DNA from: Lutimonas saemankumensis
GTDB taxonomy: Bacteria; Bacteroidota; Bacteroidia; Flavobacteriales; Flavobacteriaceae
Length of the DNA stretch: 64,000 bases
NCBI RefSeq assembly: GCF_020171465.1
Contig: NZ_JAIUZR010000003.1
Coordinates: 868,001 to 932,000, forward strand
Reading direction: 5' to 3'
How positions within the stretch are numbered: the first letter of the stretch is position 1; the number at the start of each line of letters is the position of its first letter. The position numbers and the translations under genes were made by a program. Positions 35,221 to 44,600 of the stretch are shown here, in pieces. Below the pieces are notes generated by a model. That model saw only the letters and a list, made by a program, of their open reading frames with translations, did no database searches and was not told the DNA's origin.

Positions 35221-35706
35221 TTATTCCTTGCAACCTTCTTTTTTTCTGGTATCCATGAGGTGGACAATTTTCCATCCGGATTCTCCTCTTCTGACAAGAT
35301 GAAATGCATCAACTCCGCAGTGACTGAAGTCTGTACCGACGTAAAAAGCATAATCGGTCCAGACCTGTGCTATTCCTCCATCGATCATAATTTGTGTATT
35401 CCAGATCTTCTCATCCCAGACCTTTTCGTGCGGAGTTCCGATTGCGGTCAGGAACCTGGACAGGTCCCCTTTGGAAATTATTTTCTTTCCCTCTTTATTT
35501 GTGTAGGAAGTAAGCATACTGACCTCTTTATCAAATACTGAGGCCACTTTGCTACTATCTCCTTCTCTCATACCGTCAAAAAGTTTTTCAATAACATTTA
35601 GGATTTCTTTTTTTTCATGCTCTGGAGCATTAATTGATTGAGCGATCATAGTTGACCCGGAAAAAATTAATAGTATAAGTGCTGATAAGAGTTTTATAGA
35701 ATTCAT
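35221..35706 (-). CDS. Exported NTF2-like/SnoaL-type protein (DUF4440-like)
   Basis: The 161-residue protein starts with a signal peptide (ALILLIFSGSTMIAQ). A cystatin-like cone follows: VIEKLFDGMREGDSSKVASV, FDKEVSMLTSY, IMIDGGIAQVWTDYAFYVGT and VDAFHLVRRGESGWKIVHLMD. This is the pattern of nuclear-transport-factor-2-like proteins that bind small ligands or act as isomerase-like enzymes. No ligand is evident. Confidence 0.85.
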   Translation of the reverse strand: MNSIKLLSALILLIFSGSTMIAQSINAPEHEKKEILNVIEKLFDGMREGDSSKVASVFDKEVSMLTSYTNKEGKKIISKGDLSRFLTAIGTPHEKVWDEKIWNTQIMIDGGIAQVWTDYAFYVGTDFSHCGVDAFHLVRRGESGWKIVHLMDTRKKEGCKE

Positions 35707-35884
35707 TTTGAATTTTTGATTTTAAAAGTAGTTAAGGTCAAATTTAGAAAAATTAACTCAATGGGCCTCAAAGATAGGATTTGACTTATCATTTGATTTT
35801 TAGGGATTCTGAATCGATTAGCGTCGAGGTCATTTTTTCTAATTGATTAAATTGTATTTTTATGACTATCTAATACTTGTAGTT

Positions 35885-37483
35885 ATGATGCGTTATCTAT
35901 TCTTTATCACCTCTGTAGCTCTCTTCATGTTCCATGGAGAATTGTTATCACAACAGATGGAAAGCAACCATGAAGGCCCTTACAAACAGTTAATTATCAG
36001 AGGTGTGACTTTGATCAATGGAAATGGTGCTCCACCTGTTAGTCCTGTAGATATTGTGGTTGAAAATAATATCATCAAGGAAGTCAAAGTAGTAGGTTAT
36101 CCCGGCGTTGAAATAAAGCCGGAAAGAAGGCCTCAATTGCAAGAAGGTGGAAAAGAGATTGACGCCGAGGGAATGTATTTACTTCCTGGTTTTATTGACA
36201 TGCATGGACATATTGGAGGAAAATCACAAGGAGCGGACCCTGACTATGTATTTAAGTTATGGATGGCACATGGAATAACAACCATTCGAGAACCGAGCGG
36301 CATAGGAATTGATTTCACCCTAAACCTGAAAGAACAAAGTACGAACAATGAAATTATAGCCCCGAGAATCATTTCGTATACGGGATTTGGACATAAGAGC
36401 AAAACCTTTAATCCTTTAAACGATCAGCCCATTAATACTCCGGAATTGGCTCGTGAATGGGTACGGGCGAATGCTAAAAGAGGCGCGGATGGCATAAAGT
36501 TCTTTGGAGCCGATCCTAAAATTATGGCGGCGGCGCTCGATGAAAATAAAAAACTGGGACTTGGATCCGCTTGTCATCATGCCCAGATGAGTGTAGCAAG
36601 ATGGAACGTGCTTCATTCTGCCAGGGCAGGCCTAACCACAATGGAACATTGGTACGGGCTGCCAGAAGCCTTGTTTGAAGACAGGACGGTTCAAAATTAC
36701 CCCTTGGATTATAATTATAATAATGAACAGCATCGTTTTGAAGAGGCAGGGAAACTCTGGGAACAGGCTGCGGAACCTTATTCCGAACATTGGAATGCGG
36801 TGATGAACGAATTGCTTGAGCTTGATTTTACGCTGGACCCCACATTTAATATCTATGAAGCCAGCAGAGATCTGCATCGGGCAAGAAGAGCTGAATGGCA
36901 TGAAACCTATACCCTGCCTAAATTATGGGAGTTTTATCAACCGAGTAAAATCTCACATGGCTCTTATTGGCATTATTGGGGAACTGAACAGGAGATTCAA
37001 TGGAAAAAAAATTATCAGCTTTGGATGACCTTTGTCAATGAATATAAGAATCGTGGTGGTCGTGTTACTACCGGCTCAGATTCGGGATTTATATTCCAAC
37101 TCTATGGTTTTGCCTATATCAGAGAGCTGGAACTCCTCAGAGAAGCAGGTTTTCATCCACTGGAAATAATAAGGTCTGCTACCTTAAACGGGGCTGAAGC
37201 CTTAAATCTCGATGATAAATTGGGAACAGTTGAAACTGGAAAACTTGCTGATTTTGTGATTCTTGAGGAAAATCCGCTCATGAATTTAAAGGTTCTATAC
37301 GGTACCGGAGCCATTAAACTTACGGAAGAAAATAAAGTAGTCCGCGTTGGAGGTGTAAGATATACCATTAAGGATGGAATAATCTATGATGCCAAAGAAT
37401 TACTTAAAGATGTAGAAGAAATGGTTCAGAAAGCAAAAAATGACACTAATTTTGAGATCATTCAACCCGGATTGACACGTTAA
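35885..37483 (+). CDS. Exported amidohydrolase-family protein
   Basis: I use the ATG at 35885, which starts directly with a signal peptide (MMRYLFFITSVALFMFHGE); an upstream TTG at 35843 adds an unlikely leader. The 532-residue product shows the amidohydrolase pattern: AEGMYLLPGFIDMHGHIGG (first metal histidines), a central barrel with FGADPKIMAAALDENKKLGL and CHHAQMSVARWNVLHSA, and TTGSDSGFI with the metal-binding Asp. NGAEALNLDDKLGTVETGKL and ADFVILEENPLMN form the usual C-terminal end. The substrate could be a cyclic amide or dipeptide; nothing in the neighbourhood narrows it. Confidence 0.88.
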   Translation: MMRYLFFITSVALFMFHGELLSQQMESNHEGPYKQLIIRGVTLINGNGAPPVSPVDIVVENNIIKEVKVVGYPGVEIKPERRPQLQEGGKEIDAEGMYLLPGFIDMHGHIGGKSQGADPDYVFKLWMAHGITTIREPSGIGIDFTLNLKEQSTNNEIIAPRIISYTGFGHKSKTFNPLNDQPINTPELAREWVRANAKRGADGIKFFGADPKIMAAALDENKKLGLGSACHHAQMSVARWNVLHSARAGLTTMEHWYGLPEALFEDRTVQNYPLDYNYNNEQHRFEEAGKLWEQAAEPYSEHWNAVMNELLELDFTLDPTFNIYEASRDLHRARRAEWHETYTLPKLWEFYQPSKISHGSYWHYWGTEQEIQWKKNYQLWMTFVNEYKNRGGRVTTGSDSGFIFQLYGFAYIRELELLREAGFHPLEIIRSATLNGAEALNLDDKLGTVETGKLADFVILEENPLMNLKVLYGTGAIKLTEENKVVRVGGVRYTIKDGIIYDAKELLKDVEEMVQKAKNDTNFEIIQPGLTR

Positions 37484-37583
37484 TTTTTTATTTATATTAT
37501 TTTGCACTTCCTCACTAACCATTGAATTTCAAGGACTTTGTGTTAAATATTTGTTAATATAGTACTTGGTTTTACATAGTACT

Positions 37584-37625
37584 GTAACAAAATGGTTAAA
37601 TCATGCGTCTATATAGTAGAAACCA
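37584..37625 (+). promoter_or_regulatory. Shared upstream block of the peptide gene at 37643
   Basis: This 42-base block starts GTAAC and ends TATAGTAGAAACCA, 17 bases before the ATG. It aligns without gaps to 50408-50449 ahead of the peptide gene at 50465, with about 25 of 42 bases identical. The conservation is concentrated at GTAAC and in the last 22 bases. It looks like a promoter or regulator site plus the start of the leader. Confidence 0.55.
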
Positions 37626-37642
37626 ATTAAAAATAACACATT

Positions 37643-37759
37643 ATGAGAAATTTAGTAAGCACTCCGACAGAATCCGAATCAAGAAAATATGTAACATTTT
37701 CTAATTTCAGAAACACAAAAAGAATTAAATGGTCAGAATACAGACATTTCGGTCATTAA
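37643..37759 (+). CDS. 38-residue basic peptide of the four-copy family
   Basis: ATG to TAA encodes 38 residues beginning MRNLVSTPTESESRKYVTF and ending with the core KRIKWSEYRHFGH. Compared with the 50465 copy, 17 of the last 24 residues are identical, and four of those codons differ only silently. The peptide is basic (Arg/Lys outnumber Asp/Glu) and has no hydrophobic segment. It is preceded by the shared leader and followed 38 bases later by the second copy. No function is known to me. Confidence 0.78.
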   Translation: MRNLVSTPTESESRKYVTFSNFRNTKRIKWSEYRHFGH

Positions 37760-37797
37760 TTGAAAAAATTAAAGTCTAATACATCAAACAGTTTATC

Positions 37798-37911
37798 ATG
37801 AATACAAGTATTAACCTTTCAAGCACACAGGCCAGGGAACAATTATACTTTAGTGAATATAAGTATACAAAAAGAGTCAGATGGTCAGAACACAGACGTT
37901 ATGGATTATAA
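37798..37911 (+). CDS. 37-residue basic peptide of the four-copy family, second in tandem
   Basis: ATG to TAA encodes 37 residues beginning MNTSINLSSTQAREQLYF and ending KRVRWSEHRRYGL. The core matches the other copies, and its last residues are shared with the 14546 copy, while the N-terminus differs from the first tandem copy. It has no TATA/AAACCA leader of its own and ends 21 bases before a terminator, so it is probably co-transcribed with the 37643 gene. Confidence 0.75.
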   Translation: MNTSINLSSTQAREQLYFSEYKYTKRVRWSEHRRYGL

Positions 37912-37932
37912 TAAAGAAAACCCACCTTAGTT

Positions 37933-37966
37933 AAACCTATTCGATATCTTGAGTAGGTTTTTTTTT
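37933..37966 (+). terminator. Intrinsic terminator after the tandem peptide genes
   Basis: A 7-bp stem (AAACCTA / TAGGTTT) with a 14-base loop, followed directly by six more T. It lies 21 bases after the second peptide stop. Confidence 0.75.
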
Positions 37967-38054
37967 GGTTTCAACTTCACCTTTTTACCCCCTATTCTTC
38001 TCATTCTAAAATTATTAGCTATATTGTATATCAATTAACCTTAAATCTTAAATC

Positions 38055-38489
38055 ATGACTGAAACAAAAAGTAAGAGTCCAAAAGGATTCTGGATTATTG
38101 GAATTGTTGCGTTATTATGGAATTTAATGGGGGTTGCAAGCTATTTGCAGCAAGCTTATATGACAGATGAGGCGCTTGCTGCCTTGCCCACAGAGCAACA
38201 GGCACTTTATGAAAATGTTCCCGCCTGGGTAACAGGAGCATTCGCGCTGGCAGTTTTTGGAGGCCTTCTTGGTTGCATTTTACTGCTCATAAAAAAGAAA
38301 CTGGCAACAGTGGTCTTTATCATTTCTTTGATTAGTGTTCTGGCCCAGATGAGTTATAATTTCTTCATGACAAATGCTGTAGAAGTCATGGGACCCATGG
38401 CAATTTATATGCCCATTCTTGTAATTCTTATAAGTATATTTCTGGTATGGTACTCAAAGAAAATGGAATCACAAGGTGTACTAACCTAA
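38055..38489 (+). CDS. Small four-helix membrane protein of unknown function
   Basis: The 144-residue protein has four predicted membrane segments: FWIIGIVALLWNLMGVASYL, AWVTGAFALAVFGGLLGCIL, ATVVFIISLISVLAQM and MAIYMPILVILISIFLVW. The segment between the first two is soluble (TDEALAALPTEQQALYENVP). It is a typical Bacteroidota membrane protein, often annotated as hypothetical. A rho-independent terminator follows. Confidence 0.82.
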   Translation: MTETKSKSPKGFWIIGIVALLWNLMGVASYLQQAYMTDEALAALPTEQQALYENVPAWVTGAFALAVFGGLLGCILLLIKKKLATVVFIISLISVLAQMSYNFFMTNAVEVMGPMAIYMPILVILISIFLVWYSKKMESQGVLT

Positions 38490-38512
38490 TAAAATTAATC
38501 TTACGTTTACAT

Positions 38513-38541
38513 GCTCTTTCCACGGGAAAGGGCTTTTTTTT
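38513..38541 (+). terminator. Intrinsic terminator of the 38055 gene
   Basis: A 9-bp stem (GCTCTTTCC / GGAAAGGGC, one G-T pair) with a 3-base loop and eight T immediately after. Confidence 0.9.
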
Positions 38542-38635
38542 GTTTAAAAAACCAGACAATTTTTTATTAAAATATAGCCTTAAATCTTCTGGAATCTGTC
38601 ACAATTTTTTATTTTGCAAATCTTAATTTTTTCGA

Positions 38636-40930
38636 ATGAAAGTTTGCATAGCTGAAAAACCAAGTGTAGCCAGAGAAATTGCCAAAGTACTGAAGGCCAA
38701 CACAAAACGTGACGGGTATTATGAAGGAAATGGTTATGCAGTGACCTACACCTTTGGCCATCTATGCACATTATTTGAACCCATTGATTACAAACCTTAC
38801 TGGAAACGATGGGATCTTAATAATTTGCCCATGCTTCCGGAAAAATTTAAAATCAAAGTAAATGATGATCCTGGTATCCAAAAGCAATTTTCAGTGATTA
38901 AAAATTTATTTGAAAAAGCGGAGGTTGTAATAAATTGCGGAGATGCCGGTCAGGAAGGTGAACTGATTCAACGTTGGGTGATGATGGAATCAGAATATTC
39001 CGGAAAATCAAAAAGACTTTGGATCTCTTCGCTGACCGAGGAAGCAATAAGCGAGGGTTTTAAGAATCTTAGAGCCTCAGAAGAATATGACAATTTATTC
39101 TATGCAGGCTATTCCAGAGCCATTGGTGACTGGCTTCTCGGCATGAATGCCACGCGCCTGTTCACCCTTAAATACGGTAAAAACAGCCAGGTACTTTCTA
39201 TTGGTCGAGTTCAGACGCCGACACTTGCTATGGTAGTCAATCGTTTTACCGATATCAAAAACTTTAAACCTGTCCCCTATTGGGAACTGAATACTACTTA
39301 CAGAGATGTGACCTTTAGATATGAGGATGGAAAGTTCCATTCAAAAGAAGAAGGTCAAATCATTGCGGATATGATTTCCAAAGAGGAAATCGAAATAATT
39401 GATATTGAGAAGAAAAAAGGAAAAGAATATGCTCCTAAACTTTTTGACCTGACCGGTCTTCAGGTTTATTGCAACACGAAATTTGGAATGACCGCTGAAC
39501 AGACATTGAACACAGCCCAAAAGTTATACGAATCTAAAGTAATCACTTATCCCAGGGTAGATACTACATTTTTATCGAATGACATCTATCCAAAAGTTCC
39601 GGGAATTCTCAAAAAATTATTCAGGTATAAGGATCTTTGTGCGCCTCTATTGCAAAATAAAATAAAAAAATCTTCAAAGGTTTTCAATGATAAGAAGGTA
39701 ACCGATCACCACGCCATCATTCCAACCGGTATGGAAATTCATCTTACTGCGGATCAGCAAAAGGTTTATGATGCTATCACAAGAAGGTTTATTGCAGCAT
39801 TTTACCCGGATTGTGAAGTGGCGCACACCCATGTTAGAGCTGATATAAAAGGATATGTTTTTAAAACCAGTGGAAAGATAATTATGGTTCCAGGATGGAA
39901 GGATGTCTTCAGCAAAACAGATCAAACGGGAGGTCAGCAAATAGCTTCACTTCCTCTTTTTGAAAAGAGTGAAAAAGGAAGTCATTCGCCCTCTTTTATT
40001 GAAAAAGAAACGAAACCTCCAAATCAATTTACTGAGGCTTCACTGCTAAGATCCATGGAAACTGCTGGCAAGGATATTGAGGATGATGAAATGAGGGACC
40101 TGATGAAAGAAAATGGCATTGGAAGGCCTTCAACACGGGCCAGTATCATAGAAACACTTTTTAAAAGAAAGTACATTATTAGAAATAAGAAGCAGATCCT
40201 GCCCACAAAAATGGGTATTGATCTGATAGCCACTATACAGAATGAACTTTTAAAATCGGCCGAACTGACCGGAAGCTGGGAACGAAAACTAAAAGAAATT
40301 GAGCGGGGGGAATATCGTCCGGGGTCATTTATACGACAAATGAAATCCATGGTAGATCAATTGGTATATGAAGTGAGGTCAGATAACTCGCCCCGATCCA
40401 TTACTATGGATACAGATTTGCCGAAAAACAAACAAAACAAGAAGAAAAATAAGGCCTTGAATCTTGTTGGGACTCATTGCCCTAAATGCGAGAACGGAGT
40501 ATTGGTGAAGGGTTCCAAAGCATACGGCTGCCGTAATTACAACAGTGGCTGTGATTTTATTCTTCCTTTTCAGTTTAAAAAGAAGAAAATTTCCGAAAAA
40601 CAGTACCTGAGATTACTCGAGAAAAAAGAAACAGTTCAGCTCAAGGGTTTTCAGGAATTGGAAAAAAAAGTAGACGGAAAAATCATTTTAAATGATGAAT
40701 TTCAACTTGAGCTGCTAATAAAAAGTAACAATAAGTCCCAAGAGGAAACTCCTGTCAGAACTTGTCCCAAATGTGCTAAAGGAACCATAGTCAGGGGCAA
40801 AACGGCCTATGGATGCAGCCATTATAAACAAGGTTGTGATTTTGTTTTCCCTTTTGATAAACTTAGAAATCTTGCCAGGGGTCAAAAATTAACGGAAGAA
40901 GAGGCACTTAAAATTATGTCTGCTATTTAA
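38636..40930 (+). CDS. topB: DNA topoisomerase III (type IA)
   Basis: The 764-residue protein begins MKVCIAEKPSVAREIA, with the TOPRIM Glu7. The second acidic cluster reads NCGDAGQEGELI (Asp103, Glu107), where many relatives have D-x-D-x-E with Arg before the Glu. The catalytic Tyr305 is in VITYPRVDT. ASIIETLFKRKYI and IGRPSTRASI belong to the type IA core. The C-terminus has two zinc-ribbon-like Cys repeats (CPKCENGVLVKGSKAYGC and CPKCAKGTIVRGKTAYGC, each followed by GCDF). It resolves single-strand crossings during replication and recombination. A TATTTTGC box, similar to the Bacteroidota -7 element, lies 20 bases upstream. Confidence 0.93.
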   Translation: MKVCIAEKPSVAREIAKVLKANTKRDGYYEGNGYAVTYTFGHLCTLFEPIDYKPYWKRWDLNNLPMLPEKFKIKVNDDPGIQKQFSVIKNLFEKAEVVINCGDAGQEGELIQRWVMMESEYSGKSKRLWISSLTEEAISEGFKNLRASEEYDNLFYAGYSRAIGDWLLGMNATRLFTLKYGKNSQVLSIGRVQTPTLAMVVNRFTDIKNFKPVPYWELNTTYRDVTFRYEDGKFHSKEEGQIIADMISKEEIEIIDIEKKKGKEYAPKLFDLTGLQVYCNTKFGMTAEQTLNTAQKLYESKVITYPRVDTTFLSNDIYPKVPGILKKLFRYKDLCAPLLQNKIKKSSKVFNDKKVTDHHAIIPTGMEIHLTADQQKVYDAITRRFIAAFYPDCEVAHTHVRADIKGYVFKTSGKIIMVPGWKDVFSKTDQTGGQQIASLPLFEKSEKGSHSPSFIEKETKPPNQFTEASLLRSMETAGKDIEDDEMRDLMKENGIGRPSTRASIIETLFKRKYIIRNKKQILPTKMGIDLIATIQNELLKSAELTGSWERKLKEIERGEYRPGSFIRQMKSMVDQLVYEVRSDNSPRSITMDTDLPKNKQNKKKNKALNLVGTHCPKCENGVLVKGSKAYGCRNYNSGCDFILPFQFKKKKISEKQYLRLLEKKETVQLKGFQELEKKVDGKIILNDEFQLELLIKSNNKSQEETPVRTCPKCAKGTIVRGKTAYGCSHYKQGCDFVFPFDKLRNLARGQKLTEEEALKIMSAI

Positions 40931-40954
40931 ATGAAGGGCTCTCGACATTACCAT

Positions 40955-41629
40955 TTAGTCGACTGTGGAAACGCCGTTCAGGTCTGTTGTCAGTACCTCA
41001 CTCATATAATCAAAATAAGGTCTCAAGGCTCTAAAAGATCGAATAACTTCATCCTTAAAATCAGGAGAAAGAACTTCCTGATCCGTAAATTTTCTGGTGG
41101 CAATAAAGGCCTTTTTTCTGATCAGATCAATGGCCGGATCATCTTTTTGAAATCCTTTGGGTGCCGTTTTCAGTTCATCTCCTTCCAGTCTCCCTCCAAA
41201 ATATTTTTCAAAATCAGCGGCTGACAAAATTTCTCTTATTTCAGTATCACTGATTTCAAACTCTTTTCTGATCCTGAACAGGTCCTCCTTATTAGGGCCC
41301 CAAAAACCACCTGCCAAAAATGATTCTCCCGGACTGATTCTCAAGTAATACCCTCCTCTCAGTCTTTTACCATTTCGACTGAAGGAACCAGCAAAATGAG
41401 ATTTATAGGGCGTTTTATCCTTTGAAAACCGAACATCCCGATAAATGCGATAAACTTTCAATTTTTCGATTTCATCTTCCTCTGAAAGTCCTTTTTTTAT
41501 TTCAAGATAGAATTCTTCCATCCCTGACTTCAACTCATCAAACTCAGGTTTGTGCTCTTTGAACCAGACTCTGTTATTGTTTTTCTTCAATTTTTTTAAG
41601 AACTCTAATACTTCCTTATTTACTTTCAT
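40955..41629 (-). CDS. DUF2461 family protein
   Basis: The 224-residue protein matches the DUF2461 (TIGR02453) pattern: LEFLKKLKKNNNRVWFKEHK at the start, VYRIYRDVRFSKDKTPYKSH, then GGYYLRISPGESFLAGGFWG. The family is cytosolic, widely conserved and of unknown function. The gene converges on topB with 24 bases between the stops. Confidence 0.92.
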   Translation of the reverse strand: MKVNKEVLEFLKKLKKNNNRVWFKEHKPEFDELKSGMEEFYLEIKKGLSEEDEIEKLKVYRIYRDVRFSKDKTPYKSHFAGSFSRNGKRLRGGYYLRISPGESFLAGGFWGPNKEDLFRIRKEFEISDTEIREILSAADFEKYFGGRLEGDELKTAPKGFQKDDPAIDLIRKKAFIATRKFTDQEVLSPDFKDEVIRSFRALRPYFDYMSEVLTTDLNGVSTVD

Positions 41630-41667
41630 AATGGATTCCAGAATTATTTCTTTTAATGTTGTCGTAA

Positions 41668-44600
41668 TTATTGAGCAACCTTACTTCCTTTGAAGTATTT
41701 ATAACTGCTGTATAAAGCAATGAGCAGCAAGAGGCCCGAAGCGATGTAAACAAAATTGGGTATCGGAACCGGATCCCCGGTTGCGTATGAATGAAGCCCC
41801 GTCAAATAATAGTTTACACCAAAAGAAGTCATGATGATCGAGAAAAATGCAAATGTACTGGCAATATTAATGGCCAAATCATTATTCAATCGAGGAATCA
41901 ATCTCATATGCAATACGATGGCGTAAATAATGATACTGATCAATGCCCAGGTCTCTTTTGGGTCCCAGGCCCAGTATCGCCCCCAGGATTCGTTTGCCCA
42001 GATTCCTCCAAGAAAAGTTCCGATGCTAAGGATAAACAGCCCCAGTGTCATGGACATTTCGTTAATATAAGACAGTTCCTTAATTTTTGAACCAAGTAAA
42101 TACTCATTCCTGTCTGATTTAAAAATGATCATCAGCTGGGCCATCACACCCAATAAGGCGGATAAGGCCAAAGGTGCGTAACTACTAATTATCGTAGCAA
42201 CATGTATCTTAAGCCAGTAGCTTTTTAAAACAGGCATCAGGTTCGTTATCTCCGGGCTCAGCCAATCCAGATAGCTTACAAATAAAAGAGTTCCGGCGAA
42301 AATACTCGATAAGGGAAGAGAGAAATCCGATTTTCTGAAAAACAGCAACCCAAAAAGCATCAAACCCCAGGACACGAAAACAATCATTTCATATCCGTTG
42401 CTCCATGGAGGGTGACCCCCAATATACCATCTCAATACCAAATTAAAAGTCTGCAACAAAAAAGTAATTAAAGTGATAATTACAAAAAAGTTTATAGCAG
42501 TATTGACCAGACTGTTGCGATAGAATATCCGAATAAGAGCAAGGGCCAGTAATATAAAGCCCAGTGTAAAATATGCCTGAAACAACCAGAAATTCAAGTT
42601 AAGTTTATTATACCATAATTCAGCTTCGATGCGGTCCTTTGAAGGAATGATATCGGACGCAAGTACATCCTGATATTTTTTGATGTAGGCAAGTTTATCC
42701 TCTGCCTGGGTCCAGTTACCGGTTAATTTTGCCTCCTGAATATTTATAAAATAAATGGGTAGTATACCTTTTACAAAACGAGCGTCTTCTTCTTCAAAAT
42801 CTTTAAAGTCATGATTCGGGTTGAACCAGGTTTTGGAAGGATCTCCCTTTTTGGGGAATATCCTTAAATAGTTTCCGGATAAAACATTAAAAACGAGATT
42901 GAATCGTTCATCAACGAGTAAGATCTCTTTATCAAATTCATTTCGTTCCCCAGGCTTTTTTTCATTTGCCTTATGAACGGCCTTTTCTAGGATGTAGTTT
43001 TCCTGTACATCCAGTAAATCCTGAAATGAAATCAAGCCATTCTGATTAGGGTTCAAGGAGCTAAAAAGTTCTCCTCCCTTTTTTTTATCGATCTTTATCA
43101 ATGGCAGGCCATACCAGGTTCCGGGACTCATATGCATTGCCAGAAAAACCTGATTTGCGTCCATTTTAAACTGATCGCCTTTGTAATAAGGCTTACGGGA
43201 TACTTTTCTCAAAAACTCAGATGCCAGGGTATTTAAAGGCTTTATCCTTCCATCCAGGTCCTGAACCATTAGTTTTCCAAAGAGTTTAGCATGCTTTTCC
43301 TGAACATTCTGAAGCATTAGAATACTATCAATAACAGGCTCCTTATTCCTGTTACTATTTTTTTCAAGAGTTTTGGAATTAAGCATATTCACCGAAAGAA
43401 ACAGTAGAAAAAAGAGCATCTGTCTTGAGTTCAGTTTATTCAATTTCTTACGAACCAAACTAAACCTCGATCCTTTGGAAAACAAAGTGAAAAACATACC
43501 CAGACCCATAAATAAATAACCTACATAGGTAACTATGGTACCCGGCCTGTCCTTGTTCACAGCCAGGACAGTACCCTTTTCATCACTGTCATAAGAGGCC
43601 TGAAAAAATCGGTGCCCTTTATAATCAAGAACATTGTTCATATATATCCTGTAATCGATTTCCTCATTTTTGTCGATTACAGTGACCTCGCTCGCATAGG
43701 AAGAAGGACTCGTAGATCCCGGATATTTTTCCATTTGAAAGTCGCGCAGCTTCAATTTAAAATTAGTTTTAACCTCAAGAGAACCATAAGAGATTTCAAA
43801 GTTTAAACCACCTAATGAAATAAGCTTCTTTTCCGGTAAATACCCATGACGATATATTAGTGGAACCTTTTTTGTATCTCCCTCTGTTTCAAGCTCCAAA
43901 ATCACCAGATCATCGATACGTTCATCGTTATCTTTCGGTTTCTTTGCTCCCGATACCCATTGTAATTTACCTTGCGGTACATATTTTACGACCACAAAAG
44001 AAAAATCATGAGACTTATAAAGTGTATTGAATCTTAAAATATGTTTCATCTCAGGTTCCAGGCTTCCTCCTTTTTGCTCTGCCATGACAAAAAAATCGAG
44101 TTTCGAAGGTGAAGAAATGAACAACGAGTCATTTTCACTGGTGAACTCTATATCGGTTTTTTGATCCGTATTAAAGCCAATCAGATGCTCATGACCCCCC
44201 ACTTTCTTTAGAGAACCATCTTTTAGGTAAAGATTTTTACGTCCGTCCCCTGCTGAAACTACCAACGATAAATAGGCTTGCCCACTCTGATCCGTTTCAA
44301 TAAGTTCTTCCTGTGCATCGCTTATAAAATCGATCAACTCAATTTTAAAAGACTCACCTTCCAGGGATTCCTCAATAGAAAAAGCATTATCCTTAATGGG
44401 AGAAAAATAGGCTTCTTCCTGGATCTCCATGTCCTCAGCGTCCTTATGAACCGAAACCTGAAGATAATTTTTATCGGAAATCATACTGTTCGAAGCCGTA
44501 CCTTCTCTTATTCTCATAATTCCTTCGAAACCCGTATATCGCGTTATTCCCGCTCCGATCAGAATAATAATAAACGCTAAATGAAACATAAGAACCGGCC

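Noticed and set aside
37559-37583. Direct repeat of ATAGTACT ahead of the 37643 gene as an operator
   Set aside because: The repeat is short, AT-rich and absent from the 50465 leader, so chance cannot be excluded.
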